A stretch of DNA of 64,000 nt from Terebella lapidaria (GCA_949152475.1 OX424556.1:13450664-13514663); one strand, 5' to 3'. Numbered from the stretch's first letter, positions 33,060-46,510 are shown. A program made the numbers and translations. The notes: generated from the sequence alone by a model not told the origin.

Positions 33060-35811
33060 ACTCAGTAAGTTCCCCAGGGACCGCGTCCGTGTCATCTGCT
33101 CACCGCGCCATGGGCGGGTCACGCTATAGAGTTCGGCAGTCCTCGGTCATCCCCGGCTACCATCGTCACCGTCACCCCCACCCTCCCTCTCCTCGCTACC
33201 CCGAAGTCCAGCGCAGACACCCTGACCACCAATGTCCCCTGCTCGAGACAATGCTCGTCTATCGCCCGGTGGCAAATTGGCCGCAACAACAAGAATTGGC
33301 GAGAAAGGAATTTATGGTGCGAGGTGGACCGAGGTGAGTAAATTATAGACACCGCGTACCGTGGATCAAAACGTCAAAGCGGCAGAAGTAATATCAGGAC
33401 TGGTGGAGAATCTTGGTTTCCGAGGCCAGTCCCAGGCTACATGCTCTGCTGAGGCAGGAAGCAAAAGCTATATTTTGTAGTCGTTCGTAATATCAGTGGC
33501 TACTCGAATGATGGTAATGTGTCATGTTTAGTCGTGATCTAGAGGTGGCGAATGTCGGCATCAAAGAGTGTCCGCACGTAGACACGTAATGCGACACACA
33601 CCAATCACCCAGCAAAGAAAATTGATGTGTTTCAGCATCCACACTAAATCGTTCCTAAACGCGGCATTGGAACACGGTCAGCTGGCGCCCGACTCCGTCC
33701 CGTGGGCCACATAAACTGTTGGCGAACTGGACATCAAAGACATGTGCCGGGCCGGAGGACAGGGTATATTGGCTGTCTGGGTCGCCGTTGCTCGCACATG
33801 TTGCTCGTAATGCATATGATGTGTTCGTTCGTAAGAAAGGATGCTCGCCGAACGTAAGCCGAAGCCGAATCAATTGGGATATGTTTTTGGAGGGAGTGGA
33901 CAGCTGGCGATCATCCTCGTCGGAATATCTAGGCCGTCTTGTCTGAAATAACTGGGGCATTACCGACAGAAAGATTACTGTTCAGTTGTTCTAAGGTTGG
34001 TACAAAACTCTTGCGACACACTTCCTTTGATCAGAGTTTTAACGCATCGATAACTGACATGGACCCCAGACAACTCCACTAGTGTGTCGCATTGTTGCGG
34101 TAAAGAAAGTTGCTATTAATGTAGACAGATGGAACAATGATCGGCAACCGATTCTCTTTCAAAGCTGGTGGGGATAGCTACACGTCTGCCAGAAAATGAA
34201 TGTTCGTTTACTGAGATAGAGGCCATACTCAAGAGGAAAAATCTGGTCATCGTCCAGACATCTTGGGAACATGAAAGCAGCAAATTGTGGACAATTTTGG
34301 TAATAAGGACGGCCGTTAAGGGTGTGGAATGATTGTGACCAGCAGTGGAGGTTTGGGGCGTGTTGTAGCGCCGACAACTACAGGACAATTACCGGATCGA
34401 TACCAGGTATTGCTGGGTGTGGGCCGCCCCGGTCTCTCGTCACTCACCTCACGGACGCAAGAGAGCGCCGCGCCCGCCGCTTATTGATTATCGCCCATTA
34501 TCTGCCACGAGAACGTCGATCTCTGCCTGGTTACAGGTAAAAGCGTCTAACATGGCGGCGCACTGGAGACATTGCTCGTATTTTTCCTCATCGGTGTGTC
34601 TAAACGTTTAATATCTTCATGAAACTCGCAGATACTAATCGCGTTTACAGTGTTGTGCACCGACAAAAGTTCACAGTGATGTCAGTCAAGAAGGATTGGG
34701 AATAGAACGCGGTAATCACACGCTCTGGGAAACAGGTAGGGCGCCATTTTTTCTGCCCATTATATAAACGTGCAGTGAATTGTGTGCAATATTCCATGCT
34801 GCGGCCCTCCTTTTGTAGCCAATGGTGTCCAGCTTCATGAAGGCAAACAGTCAGCGACAGAGCCACACGGGGACCTGTTAATTGTAGGACCGGCACCAAG
34901 AGCACAAACCAATTCGGTGTGGCCGATTTACAAGTGTAATGCACTATGCATAATGGATGTGTCGGTGAGACTGTGCTGTTTTCTGTTACACTGGTTGTAA
35001 AGCTAGGCAGGGAGCGGCAGCTGCCCTGCGACACGTGCACGTGGTGGTCCTTGGAGACCGCGTGCTGACGGACGGAAGGACTAACAGAGACGCGGGACTC
35101 GCCCCAAGGCCCGGGGTCCCACGGTACATGCGCTTGTAACTGCCGGGATTGCCTCTCACTCTGCTATTGTTCTCTCCCTTTAAATAACTTGGGAAAAACG
35201 AGCGACCGAGACATCTGTGAACTGGACGAGGGCAATCATTTCTCCTGCCGAGATGGCAGGAAAGATCGAAGGCGAGTCCCTAATAGGGTCCCGTTGGAAG
35301 AACTGTTGGCCCTCCAGCACGTCCATTAATTTCAACTCGGGCCGTAAAACGTGAAACTTTCTGACACAAGTGATGAATTAAATTGTCTTTCTGGTGAACG
35401 TGCGCGGAACACAAACAGCGAAGACATAAAACAGAGTTGTTACAGACGCATTCAATGGAAGAATGCAGGCTACACGTTGTACGTTGTTTTGCAGGAAGAC
35501 GATCGAAGCTAATGACATCACAGATGCGTGGCTGACTGATGTGACGCGGACATAACCCGGACCCTCAAGGTAACCATCGACACAAATATCATGCATATTA
35601 GGTTGTTATACAAAAATCGGAAATGCATGACTAATTGCTGATGCATACGTGCACGGACTTAATGGACCTTCGTGTACTGATAGAGGAAAATTCTATCAGA
35701 CTATATGAACGTCAATCTTTCATCTATTCTGAATTTCACGCTAAAAAACGATATACCAGTTACTATGTTAGGAGATATTATTCTAAGACGGTGTTGGTTT
35801 TTGTGTGACAG
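33060..35811 (+). promoter_or_regulatory. CpG-richer upstream region of the second ASB gene, with possible 5'-UTR exons
   Basis: This region is visibly richer in CpG than its flanks. Good donor sites end two GC-rich blocks: gag|gtgagtaaa with GT at 33334, and ttacag|gtaaaag near 34517. These could be non-coding first exons splicing to the acceptor 'ttttgtgtgacag' at 35811. A 'ccctttaaataa' word at 35177-35188 is TATA-like. Frames such as 33089-33337 (82 codons) show no domain. No single start site can be chosen from sequence. Confidence 0.3.
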
Positions 35812-37437
35812 ATGGGCCAGTGTAAGTCGAAGGACCCGGTGGCTGTTGGTCCGTTCGCCGTGTGTCGGCACGCCGAGTCCTGTGCCATGGGCAAACTGGT
35901 CAAGCAGCGCGATTACCTGTCCTTCCTAAGCGAGTTGCGCAAGACGCTATCCCGCCGGGACTCCATCGCCTTCGTGGCCGAGGGTATGACCTTCTCGCTG
36001 GATGGCGAGGAACCCGACGTGCTCGCCTACAAGGTCAGCATCGGCGGCGAGACCTGCCACCACGTCTACCTCAAGTGTGACTGCCCACGGCGCTACGCCG
36101 GAGTCAACATCAACCAGCTGGACACGCGGGGTCAGACTGCGCTCCACGTGGCCCTCAGAAAGCGGGACTGCCAGATGGTCCGGCTGCTCTTGAACCTGGG
36201 TTCCGACCCTAAAATGCACAACAAGCTGGGTCTCGGGCCCTTGCACGTGTGCTGCGAGACGGGCGACGTGGGAGCGCTGACAATGTTGCTTCTAGCCGGC
36301 GTCAGTCCTGACACGCGGGAGACCCAGTCTCTGCCCAAACTGACCCAACATTTCAGGACCCCGCTGACGATCTCGGCCAGTAACGGCGACCTGCAGTGTG
36401 TCAGCAAGCTGCTGGAGGCTGGAGCCCTCGTAGACGTCCCTGACTCGCACGGTAACAGCGCACTCCATAAAGCCGCGTTATTCGGACACTTAAGTTGCAT
36501 TAAAACCCTGCTGCTACATGGTGCCGAGCCCAACGTGTATAACGCGACAAAGGCCACGCCCTTGCAATTCGCTCTTTCGCAAATGCACTCGGAATGTGTT
36601 CGGACATTATTGAAAGCTGGGAGTGATGTGACTTTATTCAGCAGAGAGCTGCCGCCGATATTGACACTGAGTGCGATGACTGGAGAGTTGGAAGTGGTCC
36701 GTCAGTGTGCGAGCTCGATGACGGAATTGGACGTCAAGGACAGAACAGGTCTCAGCGCACTTTATTACACATTCACTGGAGATATCAACAAGCTGAGGAC
36801 CTTTTACCCCGTGGCGAGCAGTCAAGGGATCAGCTTTGACTTCCAGTACTCGCAGCTGACAGGCCGCACGGACACTTTGCAGTTCCTCCTCAAGCAAGGA
36901 TGTAACGTGGAAAACATGCTGGCTGAGGCCCTCTCGTCCAACATACTGACCGTCAAACACGTCACCTTGCCTCAAAACGTCGAGATGTTTAAACTCTGTC
37001 TGACGGCCTGTGGCTTCTCCTCTGTGATACCCGAGAGCGAGACAATCAACCTCTTCTGGAAGCTGCTCGGACGCAACAGGAGCATCCTGGTCCGGCTGCT
37101 GCACTCGGCCTTGCCGTCGTTGGACGTGCGGATCCGGCCGATGTTGCTAGATGTCACGGACTGGACAGGACGGAACACCAAGGAGGCCGTACTGCGTTAC
37201 CTAGAGACGTGCGGAATAGACGCGGGCACGGCCGAGTGGCTGTACGTGCGAATGCACAGGCCACGGCGCCTGCAGGAGTGGTGCCGACAGTCCATACGGC
37301 GCTGTATCTCCAGAAACGTTACTTACTACGTACCCCGGCTCCCGCTACCCAGCTCCCTCAAGCTCTACCTGTGTCTCCAGGACGTCATAGACGAGCACAG
37401 GGAGAGTCTGGGTCCTGACGGGTCGCAGCGTACATAG
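35812..37437 (+). CDS. Ankyrin repeat and SOCS box (ASB-like) protein 2, Src-like N-terminus
   Basis: A 541-residue protein in one coding exon. The ATG immediately follows a splice acceptor (gtgtgacag, ending 35811), which fixes the start. MGQCKSK fits N-myristoylation (Gly2, Ser6, Lys7) with Cys4 as a palmitoylation candidate, as in Src-family kinases. Residues about 30-100 form a region of unknown fold. About six to seven ankyrin repeats follow (107-138 TALHVALRKRD; 182-213 TPLTISASNGD; 215-246 SALHKAALFGH; 248-279 and more degenerate ones). The C-terminus is a SOCS box: BC-box RLQEWCRQSIRR and cullin-5 motif LPLP. It should be a substrate receptor of a cullin-5 ubiquitin ligase, perhaps at membranes. 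Orthology is not assigned. Confidence 0.9.
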   Translation: MGQCKSKDPVAVGPFAVCRHAESCAMGKLVKQRDYLSFLSELRKTLSRRDSIAFVAEGMTFSLDGEEPDVLAYKVSIGGETCHHVYLKCDCPRRYAGVNINQLDTRGQTALHVALRKRDCQMVRLLLNLGSDPKMHNKLGLGPLHVCCETGDVGALTMLLLAGVSPDTRETQSLPKLTQHFRTPLTISASNGDLQCVSKLLEAGALVDVPDSHGNSALHKAALFGHLSCIKTLLLHGAEPNVYNATKATPLQFALSQMHSECVRTLLKAGSDVTLFSRELPPILTLSAMTGELEVVRQCASSMTELDVKDRTGLSALYYTFTGDINKLRTFYPVASSQGISFDFQYSQLTGRTDTLQFLLKQGCNVENMLAEALSSNILTVKHVTLPQNVEMFKLCLTACGFSSVIPESETINLFWKLLGRNRSILVRLLHSALPSLDVRIRPMLLDVTDWTGRNTKEAVLRYLETCGIDAGTAEWLYVRMHRPRRLQEWCRQSIRRCISRNVTYYVPRLPLPSSLKLYLCLQDVIDEHRESLGPDGSQRT

Positions 37438-37749
37438 TGCCACGAAAAATTCGTTATTTTCTAAATCCCACTCAACATGATTGTCGTTCACTTGATTTCA
37501 AGCAGTGATAGACGTCCGCTGCTACAGACGTGGCGTGTACACCTACACGTCGAAACTCAATTGTTTTATCTTAGCTTGGTATTGAGTCAATATTATTTAC
37601 TACTCATTTTTTACTACTATTTCAGCAACTGAGTTTTTGCACTTTTGTTTTACAATCTTTTTTTTACTACTCACTGTCTATGTTTTCTTGTTTGTACATT
37701 TGCTCAGTAGATCTATATTGCTTTTGTTCTACAGATTGCGCAGGGCTCA

Positions 37750-37755
37750 AATAAA
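37750..37755 (+). terminator. Polyadenylation signal, proximal, second ASB gene
   Basis: AATAAA 313 bp after the stop codon, followed by a T/G-rich stretch. Confidence 0.45.
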
Positions 37756-38354
37756 ACTTTGTACGGCCCCTAATGCCCTACCTACGACATGTAGTAATAC
37801 GCATTAGGCAGTAGCATACTTTTAAACTATTTATCATGAGATGTTGAAAGTATATTGTGTGTATTCTTTGCATGTGTTCCCAAAATAGCTGAATTCTTAA
37901 TCGCTCACACTAATTTTTTTAGTCGTTGCGTCCATTATTTTCCATTTCATCGTACATCAATGTGAAATGTACTGTTTTTCAGTGCTTTTTATCCCTTGCA
38001 GGCGACTATTTCTGCACATTTCTACTAGTATTCTCTCAGTATTCCTCAAAGAACTTTGGCTGAGCTCCCATATCTTTGGCAGACACATTGGTGTGACATA
38101 TTGTATTAACATATTCCCGGTCGATCTGGATTAGTCAGTCACCAACGTATTTTCTATATATACACATGCAGTATCACACATTTGTATATTATCCTTGCAA
38201 AGTGTCAATACTCAGGCAATGTTCTTATCATGTCAAGTCTAGTCGGATCAAACCAGGAGATTGTATAGTTGTCTGGAGAATGATGTGCTCTCAACACGCT
38301 CCAGGACGTAATCTGTGATATTTGTCAACACGTGTTTTTGTTTTACATGCATCC

Positions 38355-38360
38355 AATAAA
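38355..38360 (+). terminator. Polyadenylation signal, distal, second ASB gene
   Basis: AATAAA followed within 30 bp by 'cttgtgcattttttttc', a good GU/U-rich downstream element. It may be the main 3' end, giving a UTR of about 950 bp. Confidence 0.45.
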
Positions 38361-38380
38361 TTTTATTGCGTTACGTCTTG

Positions 38381-41300
38381 TGCATTTTTTTTCTTCAACG
38401 TATACAACTAGGGTGGTAGGCCTACTTTGAAGTCAGCGGGTGTAACGTAACGCACACAGTAGAGTATTACCCGCTACAGATTTTCGGCTCTGTGACGTCA
38501 AGATGTCTAAAACATTCCTGGTCCGTTTTCCATTTGGAATAATCAATATAAATTCGACCGGCTTAGGCGGATTATTGATTTGTCTGGTATGAATTAGATA
38601 TCATGGCAGATAGAGCTATTTGTTCGGGGGAATTTTTTATCTCACACGAAGCGAATGTCAATTTACCATATCCATTTGGAAGCCATATCTTGACTGGTCG
38701 AGGCGATAAAATGGAATGATGTAATCCGTCCATTACTTTTTCATATTCCCACCGTGGCAGTTATGCACTGTGTATTTGGCGTCATAATCTATAGTGGGAT
38801 GAAAACAAGGAGCGACACATACAAGACTGGAAAACAAAGAATAACAATGGGTTGCGTACTCATGCTACCATTGCATCTGCTAGGAGTCGGCACATGATCT
38901 GAATATGAACAAAATTGTTCACTTTTGTACTTTTGGCTTCCTGATGTATGTACTAAAACAGATTTTAAAAAGATATTGGATTAAGATTGGTTGGTTGGGG
39001 GTTTTTTTCTATTCCAAAAGTAATTCATTCTAGGTTTGCTATTGTCATCATCAAAATCTTTTTGCTGTTGGTGCCAGTTGATACATGTATTGTATCACAG
39101 GTAATAAAATACCGCATTTCGTCTTAAGCACGTCTAGCATTGTCACACCTAGACCACAGTCAGGATTCACCATATTTTGTGTCATTCGGCAAGTTTTGTG
39201 AACAAGACCCCAATCATTTTTCATATGACAAATTAATTACTGCAGTAGCACTCTTTGTCATCTGTACGAGTGTTTGAAAATGGGTAATTCAGCTCGATCG
39301 ATTCCGTTTTAACTCTCCTTGTGTCGTGTCAATAAGACGGTAACAAAAGCGTCCTGTCGGCTCTCTGAAGTTAGCAGTCGAGAGTGCACTCTTCTTTGCT
39401 GGTGACATTTCGCTCAGGGCGACTGAAGAAATTGTCCAATCTATTTCGTGTTCTTTTTATTTCTCGATTTTCACCCTCACATTAACTGCGGCCATCTTGT
39501 CTATCTGAAAAATAATCATTTCCTCGACAAAGACAAGTTACAATGGTGATCTCGACAAAAATGTTTAAAGTGCTGGTATGCACAAAAGAACACGATGCTG
39601 CATGCCAAACATTAACTTCGCGAATTAAATGGAGCATTTCAATACTGTCGCCAAAGTTACAAGTTCCACGCAGTATTTTGCAGTTTTTAGTCACGGGTGA
39701 TGGATCCGAGAAGCACGCACCGAACCGTTCTTTTCTCGCCCCGAATATCGCTACAGAGACAACATAAATCAGACTTTTACACTGCAGTATCTCTTCTAAT
39801 TTACACCAAACAGGACAGGAGACGAACACAATTTTCCGGAGAACGCTCGTTGGTTTGGAACTACACCCCATATAACATGTGGCCCATTTGGAATCTACGC
39901 CAAGTCATATCATGCATGTCCTGCCGTCTAGTCATTTGCACCCCAATTTTCGATGCTGAACGCCTAGAACACCATAATGCATAAATCGATGTCTTGTATG
40001 ATCGAGGCGACAGCGGGAGGCAGTCCGGGACGTCGGGGACGGTGTAGCGGTGGCAATGAAGCAGGTAATGTCCGTGTGGGGGAGTGGATGGTTCCCCGGG
40101 GAGACGGTGTCGCCGTCTTCCCTGACAGCCCGGGTGTGGTCGTCCATCCATCACAGGCCAGCACCGGCACCGCAGCCTGAAGACCGACACACTCGTGTTA
40201 CATGTACGTGGCCACTGACACACACCATAGTCCGTAAATCTTTCCATTCAATCTATACTCGAGGAGCGGTGTGCATCAACAGACGATCAAAAAAGAATGC
40301 CCTGTTGACTATTGCAATAATGATAGGCCTATTAGAATTGTCCTTCAATGCTGTCTATTTGCTGTCTATACATGTACATTTATTACAATGGTGAGAATAC
40401 ATCGTATAAGCTTGTATGGATGTTGACAACAAACTTGGTCTAAAACTACGTGTAGCGTATCCACTTATAGTGACTATGGAAACCGTAGACAAAATTCAGT
40501 GACTTGTCGCAGGAGACACATTTCAGGGCCTGTGGATATCGTGTTTCAATATTATATTGGGTTATGATCATTTACATACCAGCAATATCGACATAGGCTC
40601 AATATTAAAGTTGGTCATCTTGTGACAATGAAAATAGAGAACTTACCAAAGAATCTAGATATGAATTAGTCGACGAAGTATAGCACTACCAGCATGAAAA
40701 ATCGTAGGCTAGATCCTAAACTTACTCGGCTGCAGTATCTTTCGTGAAATCCCAATCCACAATGTACTATTATAGGCCCATCTATGTGCGCGTTGTAGAT
40801 ATATTTCATACACCTAACACCTGTTGTCAGCAAATATATGGCTGTATATTTATTCAATGATTGAAATGATTACATCTACATTGATATGGAGGTTTGTTTT
40901 ATTCAAATTTATCAGTAAAATCCACCGTATGTCCATTTTTGTCTTTTTTTTGGGGGGGGGGGGGGGTATATTTAGTTTAGTATAGTCCATCATAGTTTGA
41001 TGATCAAACATAAGTTACATCGATATTTACTGATCACATTGTAAAAAAATCAATCAAAATAATCATCGTAAAGTGTCCCTCCAAACCTGCCCAGCGCCAT
41101 TTTGAAATGTCCAAGTTTGCCAATGACCTCCTCGAGATTGTCCAAATTTCCCAGAGAGACCACAACATCAGTTCAGTAAGCCACCGTCCGACAGAAAATA
41201 AACCATATTATTTAATATTACACTTTGGGTTGTTAGTGTACCGAGTTATGTTTGTTGATTGGACAAGAAAACAATCATGCCGCGACCACTCTGCAAAATG

Positions 41301-42200
41301 ATAGTGGTCTATGACGCCACTTCCTGCCCAATCAAAGCAACAGTTGGTCCCACAGGGCTTTGTTGTTGTAAATAAATTGCATCATATTTGACCGTCAATC
41401 ATCCAAGCCATTCACCTGAATTTGAATGTTTCGTTTTGTTATTTTGTTGCTCGAAATAGAGATAAAAAAAGTATAATATAATAGTTATGAGTAATTGGTT
41501 TGCCCACTATGAGATTTGAAGGGGTTCAGCCAGCACGTAGTGTGTTCGGCCGCACCAACTACCCATAACTGTATAAAAGAATGCGTGCCGCCTAATCATG
41601 TGCTATGTTCACCTTTTGTAAAACGATTTTAACACACTTGACAAGGTAGACTCTGACCCGTTTTCACAATTTTCATGATTTATTTTAATTTGATTTATTT
41701 TAATGTGATTTGATTTATAATCACGATTGATGTTATACCACATTTACTATAACTATCTAATAAATCCAGTACTGGATCTCAAAATCAGATATATCTGATT
41801 TTTGCTGATTATGCAAACATCTCATAGCCGAGAGGCAGGATGAATTTCTGACAGAGACCAGAGTCGAAATAATCTATGGACTACATTAGACTACACTAGA
41901 CTGATTAAGGATTCATTAACCACAGGCTATCAACTCCACTCGTGAGAGGTATTACCTGTCTATCAGAGATTTTCTACATTCTTAGAATCACACATGAGAT
42001 CGTCTGATCGTGAATACGTGAAAGTTTCAGCGAAAAATTATATAATCAAGTTTTATAAATATTAGAGTATATCGTTTTACAATAATTAGCATTAAATGCA
42101 CAAATTCACAACACTGCCACTTCTAAATATATCGGGTAAAGCTAACATACAACGTAAAACTGACCTAACGAGACAAGATTGCAGGCCCTTCAGATTTAGT
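38381..42200. other. Intergenic stretch without a recognisable gene
   Basis: AT-rich sequence with a G-run at 40949-40966. A CpG-richer patch at 39990-40200 carries overlapping frames on both strands (up to 129 codons), none with a domain or clear exon borders. It might be a distant regulatory or first-exon region, but nothing decides this. Confidence 0.4.
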
Positions 42201-42204
42201 TACT

Positions 42205-42690
42205 AAAATTAAAGCTGATGATCTTTATATTTTCGACCTGGGCGATAACCGGGGATTCTGGTCGTACGACAGTCGGTCATATATCAAATGGTCGGGAATT
42301 GGCGATAGAAAAATACAAAAATCATGTGAGAAATAGTCAATAATAAAAGTAGAGTTCTTGCAATTGTTCTATTTTGACTATAAATTCTCGACGATAACCT
42401 CAATTCTTGATACTGATCTTTCAAACTTCGCAAGCTCTCTCAGATTTATAATGCGTAATGTTCAATATTCTATCGAATATCGTTAGTGATTTTGGAATTA
42501 CTACTACTTGAAATACTACGAGTCAGTGATTTCAGCTGATGATCATTATACATTCTCGGCCTTGGGCGATAATGGGGCATATTTATCGTACAACCATCGG
42601 TCATATAGCTAGTGATGGGAAATCGACCATAGTAAAATAAAAAATAATAATCATGACCAGAGTTATTGCAATTTTTCGATTTTGACATTT
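42205..42690. repeat. Diverged tandem duplication of about 330-bp unit
   Basis: 42205-42385 and 42533-42685 share collinear phrases: gctgatgatc, gggcgataa, tcgtac, tcggtcatat, tattgcaat, ttttgac. They are clearly diverged. Non-coding. Confidence 0.5.
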
Positions 42691-45309
42691 TCTGTGACCT
42701 TGACCTTGTCGGTCAATATCGAGCTGTAAAATCTCACAATATTGTCGGGCCGAGGGTAAAAATTGATCCTGAATGTTCCTGATACACCAAGACGAGCCTA
42801 TGCACAAAAATGAGAAGTGTCACCACCTTTATTAGTGTAACCAATGCTTTAGATATTTCCATCTACTCGTGTTACTGTTTTGAATCCTGACCCGTGAGTA
42901 TGATCGAATAACATTATGTAATTGATGATCTACACTAATGGGGTACCGGCGACTATTGCAAATTAGTTTGAGTCGTCAGTCTGTGTGGCCCTCGATAATG
43001 TACCGGCATTGGAGAAGTCATTGGTACTGGTAATCAGGAAACAGGATAAGCGGAAAATGGTAATGGTAAGTGGAAAACAGGATACAGAGCGGGGCACCTT
43101 TGCGGTCCTATAAGAATAGTTTCCCCCATTTATCATTGGGTGGATCTCGGAGTGAGTATCGCTTCAAAATCCCCATTAAGGATTGATTGCATGTGATCGT
43201 CATGAACCTGGCAGTGACCAGCTGTCCATTCACTTATAATGTAAATATAAAGGTAACAAATTCATGAATTTACACACTTCCAATCAACGTGAAACTTTGC
43301 CTTTCTGATTGTTAGCCATCAAGGACTACTAATCGAGACTCTGTTTCTTACTAAGCAATGTTAAATTTGTTAAATTCATCGTTTTCATATGTCATTTTCC
43401 GACCTATTTCTCAGTCTACAAAATACACTCACAACAGGGCGAGCGAAAGGATTATGCTGTGCAGCAAATAGCTAGTGAGGCCAGTAAAACTCACAGGTGA
43501 TATGCACTCGGGTGCACCGAGGTGTTTGGGATTATGAATGTTCAGCTCATTGTATTCATCTCACAGAAAGTATAGCCCTATATTTTCTCATTATTTTGAC
43601 GCAAACAAGGAATAAATATATGCAACAGCCAGTGCTTGTCAAGCAGAACACTCGAATCTTCGTTTTGGTGAAACGTATAAAATGATTTATCTAATCATCA
43701 AATTGCACAGCTTTCGTGATATCATTTATGAAACCATGTCTCGGTTCATCATCCATGAGTATATGTGTGTGTGCTAGCCAAGTTTTAGGTCAGGGGATTG
43801 TATTGTTTTTTGGTGATTTTGTTACCTTTACTTTCACATTATAAGTCAATGGAAAAGTGCCTCAGTGCAGTCACCGGTAAGTTACGTGCAATCACACCTT
43901 AACTCCAGACTGATTCACCAATCATTTCCATGTGACATGTGTGCAGAGTTTGGTGACGCCATGATACAAGACGTTATGATTCAAAGCAGCTTTGAAACGG
44001 ACCAAACCAGAAATACTCAGTTTGTGGAATACTGGTGCAATAGTTCTCCGCAATTGTAATAGTCCCAGAGCTGGAAGGGTTTTATTCAATTTTTATTTTG
44101 CCAAAAGTTTGGATGGTTGCTTCTTAAAATAAAATGTGTCCTGATTCGAAAAACCAATTTCTTACGAAATTCTTCTTGGAACTTTTCACAAAATTTGACC
44201 GTCAAAATATAGTTTTGGCGGTTTTGCGGCACGCTGTACTTCTATCGGTTTTTACGTTTGCATCCAGAGACCACACCACTTGACAGATAAAGGCATATAT
44301 GAGATACCAAATTAATCAGTCTAGTGTACTGGTGAGTGTGATATGCTACATTGATATTATGTGCTATAAATGCCGTTGATTGAACAATTTTACAAAGTTA
44401 TCCAAAAAGCTTTTCTGAACTGATGAGAACGGGCGGTTTAGTAATACATCTCCATTTCATTTAAAACTTTTTGGTGACAAAAGCTATGAAAACGACACTA
44501 TTTATTACACTATAGTAGCACCTGAAACGTACCATCCTCATCAAAATCTACTCAGAACTTTTGAAAAAAACATTTTTTGAAAGGAGTACCGTCATATCGA
44601 TTTGCCCAATTTTTGTGAGGCATTCGGCTCAGCTAAACTTTTTGGCTTCTGTCAACCTGATCCACAGATTATAACACAGTAATTCACCTAGAAAATAGAC
44701 TGGATAAAAATGATTTTACAACCAATAATAATATATTTGTCAAATTAGCATGCATTACAATATCGCCTTAAAAGATACCGTGTTCAGGATAAATTATTAT
44801 TGTGGAATGGTAGGCTTCAACATATTTTAAGTCCATTCCATAATTTTGAGGTAAGTTCTCTGTCAGTACACCTGCAGACAAATGTCAACACTATTTGTAA
44901 TTGTGTACTGATTAACAGAGGTAATGGCCCCATTTGGCATTGACTTGGTATAGTAGTACCAGCCACCTTTTTTAGTCTCCTAGTTAAATATGTTACACTC
45001 CTCTCGGTCCCGAAAAACTCCACCTTTGCATCTGTTTCGGAACAGGTTCATGAGTTGTAGCTCCTGGCACTCTGTATTTTTCAACCGCGTTTTCAATTTC
45101 GCCATAATTCTGACTTCTCTGGAACAAATGGATGCAATACGTCACTCTTTGGTAGGCCTTTTAAAAGCAAATCTTTCATTTCTTGCGCGACCTGACACTT
45201 CTTTTTCCTCAATTTCAACAAAATTCAGTATGCGTTTGAATGCCCTTGCATCCAGTTTTCTGGGAACACGAAAATCTGAATGGCGAAATTGTTAATTATG
45301 TCGGAACAA
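42691..45309. other. Intergenic stretch without a recognisable gene
   Basis: AT-rich sequence. Frames of 62-101 codons (for example 44990-45295) show no domain or splice structure. Nothing else was recognised. Confidence 0.4.
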
Positions 45310-46300
45310 TCCACTCAATATCAGTTCATGGACTGAATTAAATATGATGGAATTCATTCCTTTGTCATACTATCAGTGAAACTGCAGTCCCGCCGAAACA
45401 GGATTCAACAAAAGACCATCCAGAAACACCCAATATCAAGAGATGTCGCGATCCTTGTGCAAATGCATTAATCGTCAGGCGCTCGTCACCCAGACGGAAA
45501 CATTGTCATCAAATATCAAATTTGGACTTAACACATCACTACTACACTGAACACGATGCCAGCAGATGTACCCATATCAGCAGTGCACTGCCACAGACTA
45601 ACCATGGATCACTCCATACTATGTACCCTGACCGACATGTCAACACTTTCGATGAACCAGAAGGAGCATATCAAAACCACAGACCAACATGTTGCCGACA
45701 CCTGACCCCAGGCCCGGATAATCCTCGATGAGTTCAGGATTGTCCCCCGGACCGTGTCACCCACATGCCGGTAATACACCCACATGCCGTCCAACTCTAT
45801 AAAGGCTTCTTGCTCATCCAGAGCTAGTTCAGATATCCGACAGAGGTACCGTACACAGAAAACATGGACTCTCTCACCCCAAAACTCTACTGCAAAACAC
45901 GTCAACCACTACAAGAAAACATTCACGCAAGTTGCATCTGTTATTGCGACAAACATTTAATCTGCATATATCTTCACTAAGTCCAACTTTGAGATCAGCA
46001 AAGGACGTCATTGCTGGTGAGCTGCAAAGAGTCTGGACCAACACGAACTACGAATAGCTCGAGGGACATCCAAAGTCTATGTCATAACTCCTTAGGTAAC
46101 TCATTGACCTCAAGCAGACAAATCTGAATTCAACCAGTGTAGCATCAATTCGCGTGGTGCAGCATCCGAAGACTGAACATACTTCTTACTTCACTGTAAC
46201 GCCATGGAACGATCCAGATTGAGCCATCTCCCAATAGGTTTGGGTCTTTTGTCAAACAGTGACAAAATCACTCTTAGAGAAAATTATCATGAACTGTCCA
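45310..46300 (+). repeat. Dispersed repeat, copy 2 (related to 5.18-5.65 kb)
   Basis: Collinear with 5180-5645 over its first roughly 450 bp, through 'ggataatcctcgatgag', then continuing into similar CA-rich, AC-biased sequence. The shorter copy at 5 kb is interrupted at that point by another element. No transposase motif was recognised. Confidence 0.55.
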
Positions 46301-46370
46301 GTCGTTATTATCATCAACGAGAAGCTTATTACACTGAAAGTGAACGATAATGGACATTTAGAGGCCTCTG

Positions 46371-46510
46371 CTACGCTCTAAACCTCTGCGAGCCAACCTT
46401 CTCAGCTACTGATCATAATCTTCTCAACCTTGCCACGCTCTCCACCTCTGCCGAGCCAACCTTTTTCCAGCTACTGATCATAATCCTCTTAACCTTGTTA
46501 CCGCTACTTA
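46371..46510. repeat. Two-copy tandem repeat of about 72 bp
   Basis: 'acctctgc.gagccaacctt' followed by 'cagctactgatcataatc' occurs twice, 72-73 bp apart, in a low-complexity stretch. Non-coding. Confidence 0.6.

Noticed and set aside
39482-40394. Cluster of frames of 95-129 codons on both strands
   Set aside because: Mutually overlapping, no domains, no clean splice sites; only a mild CpG rise.
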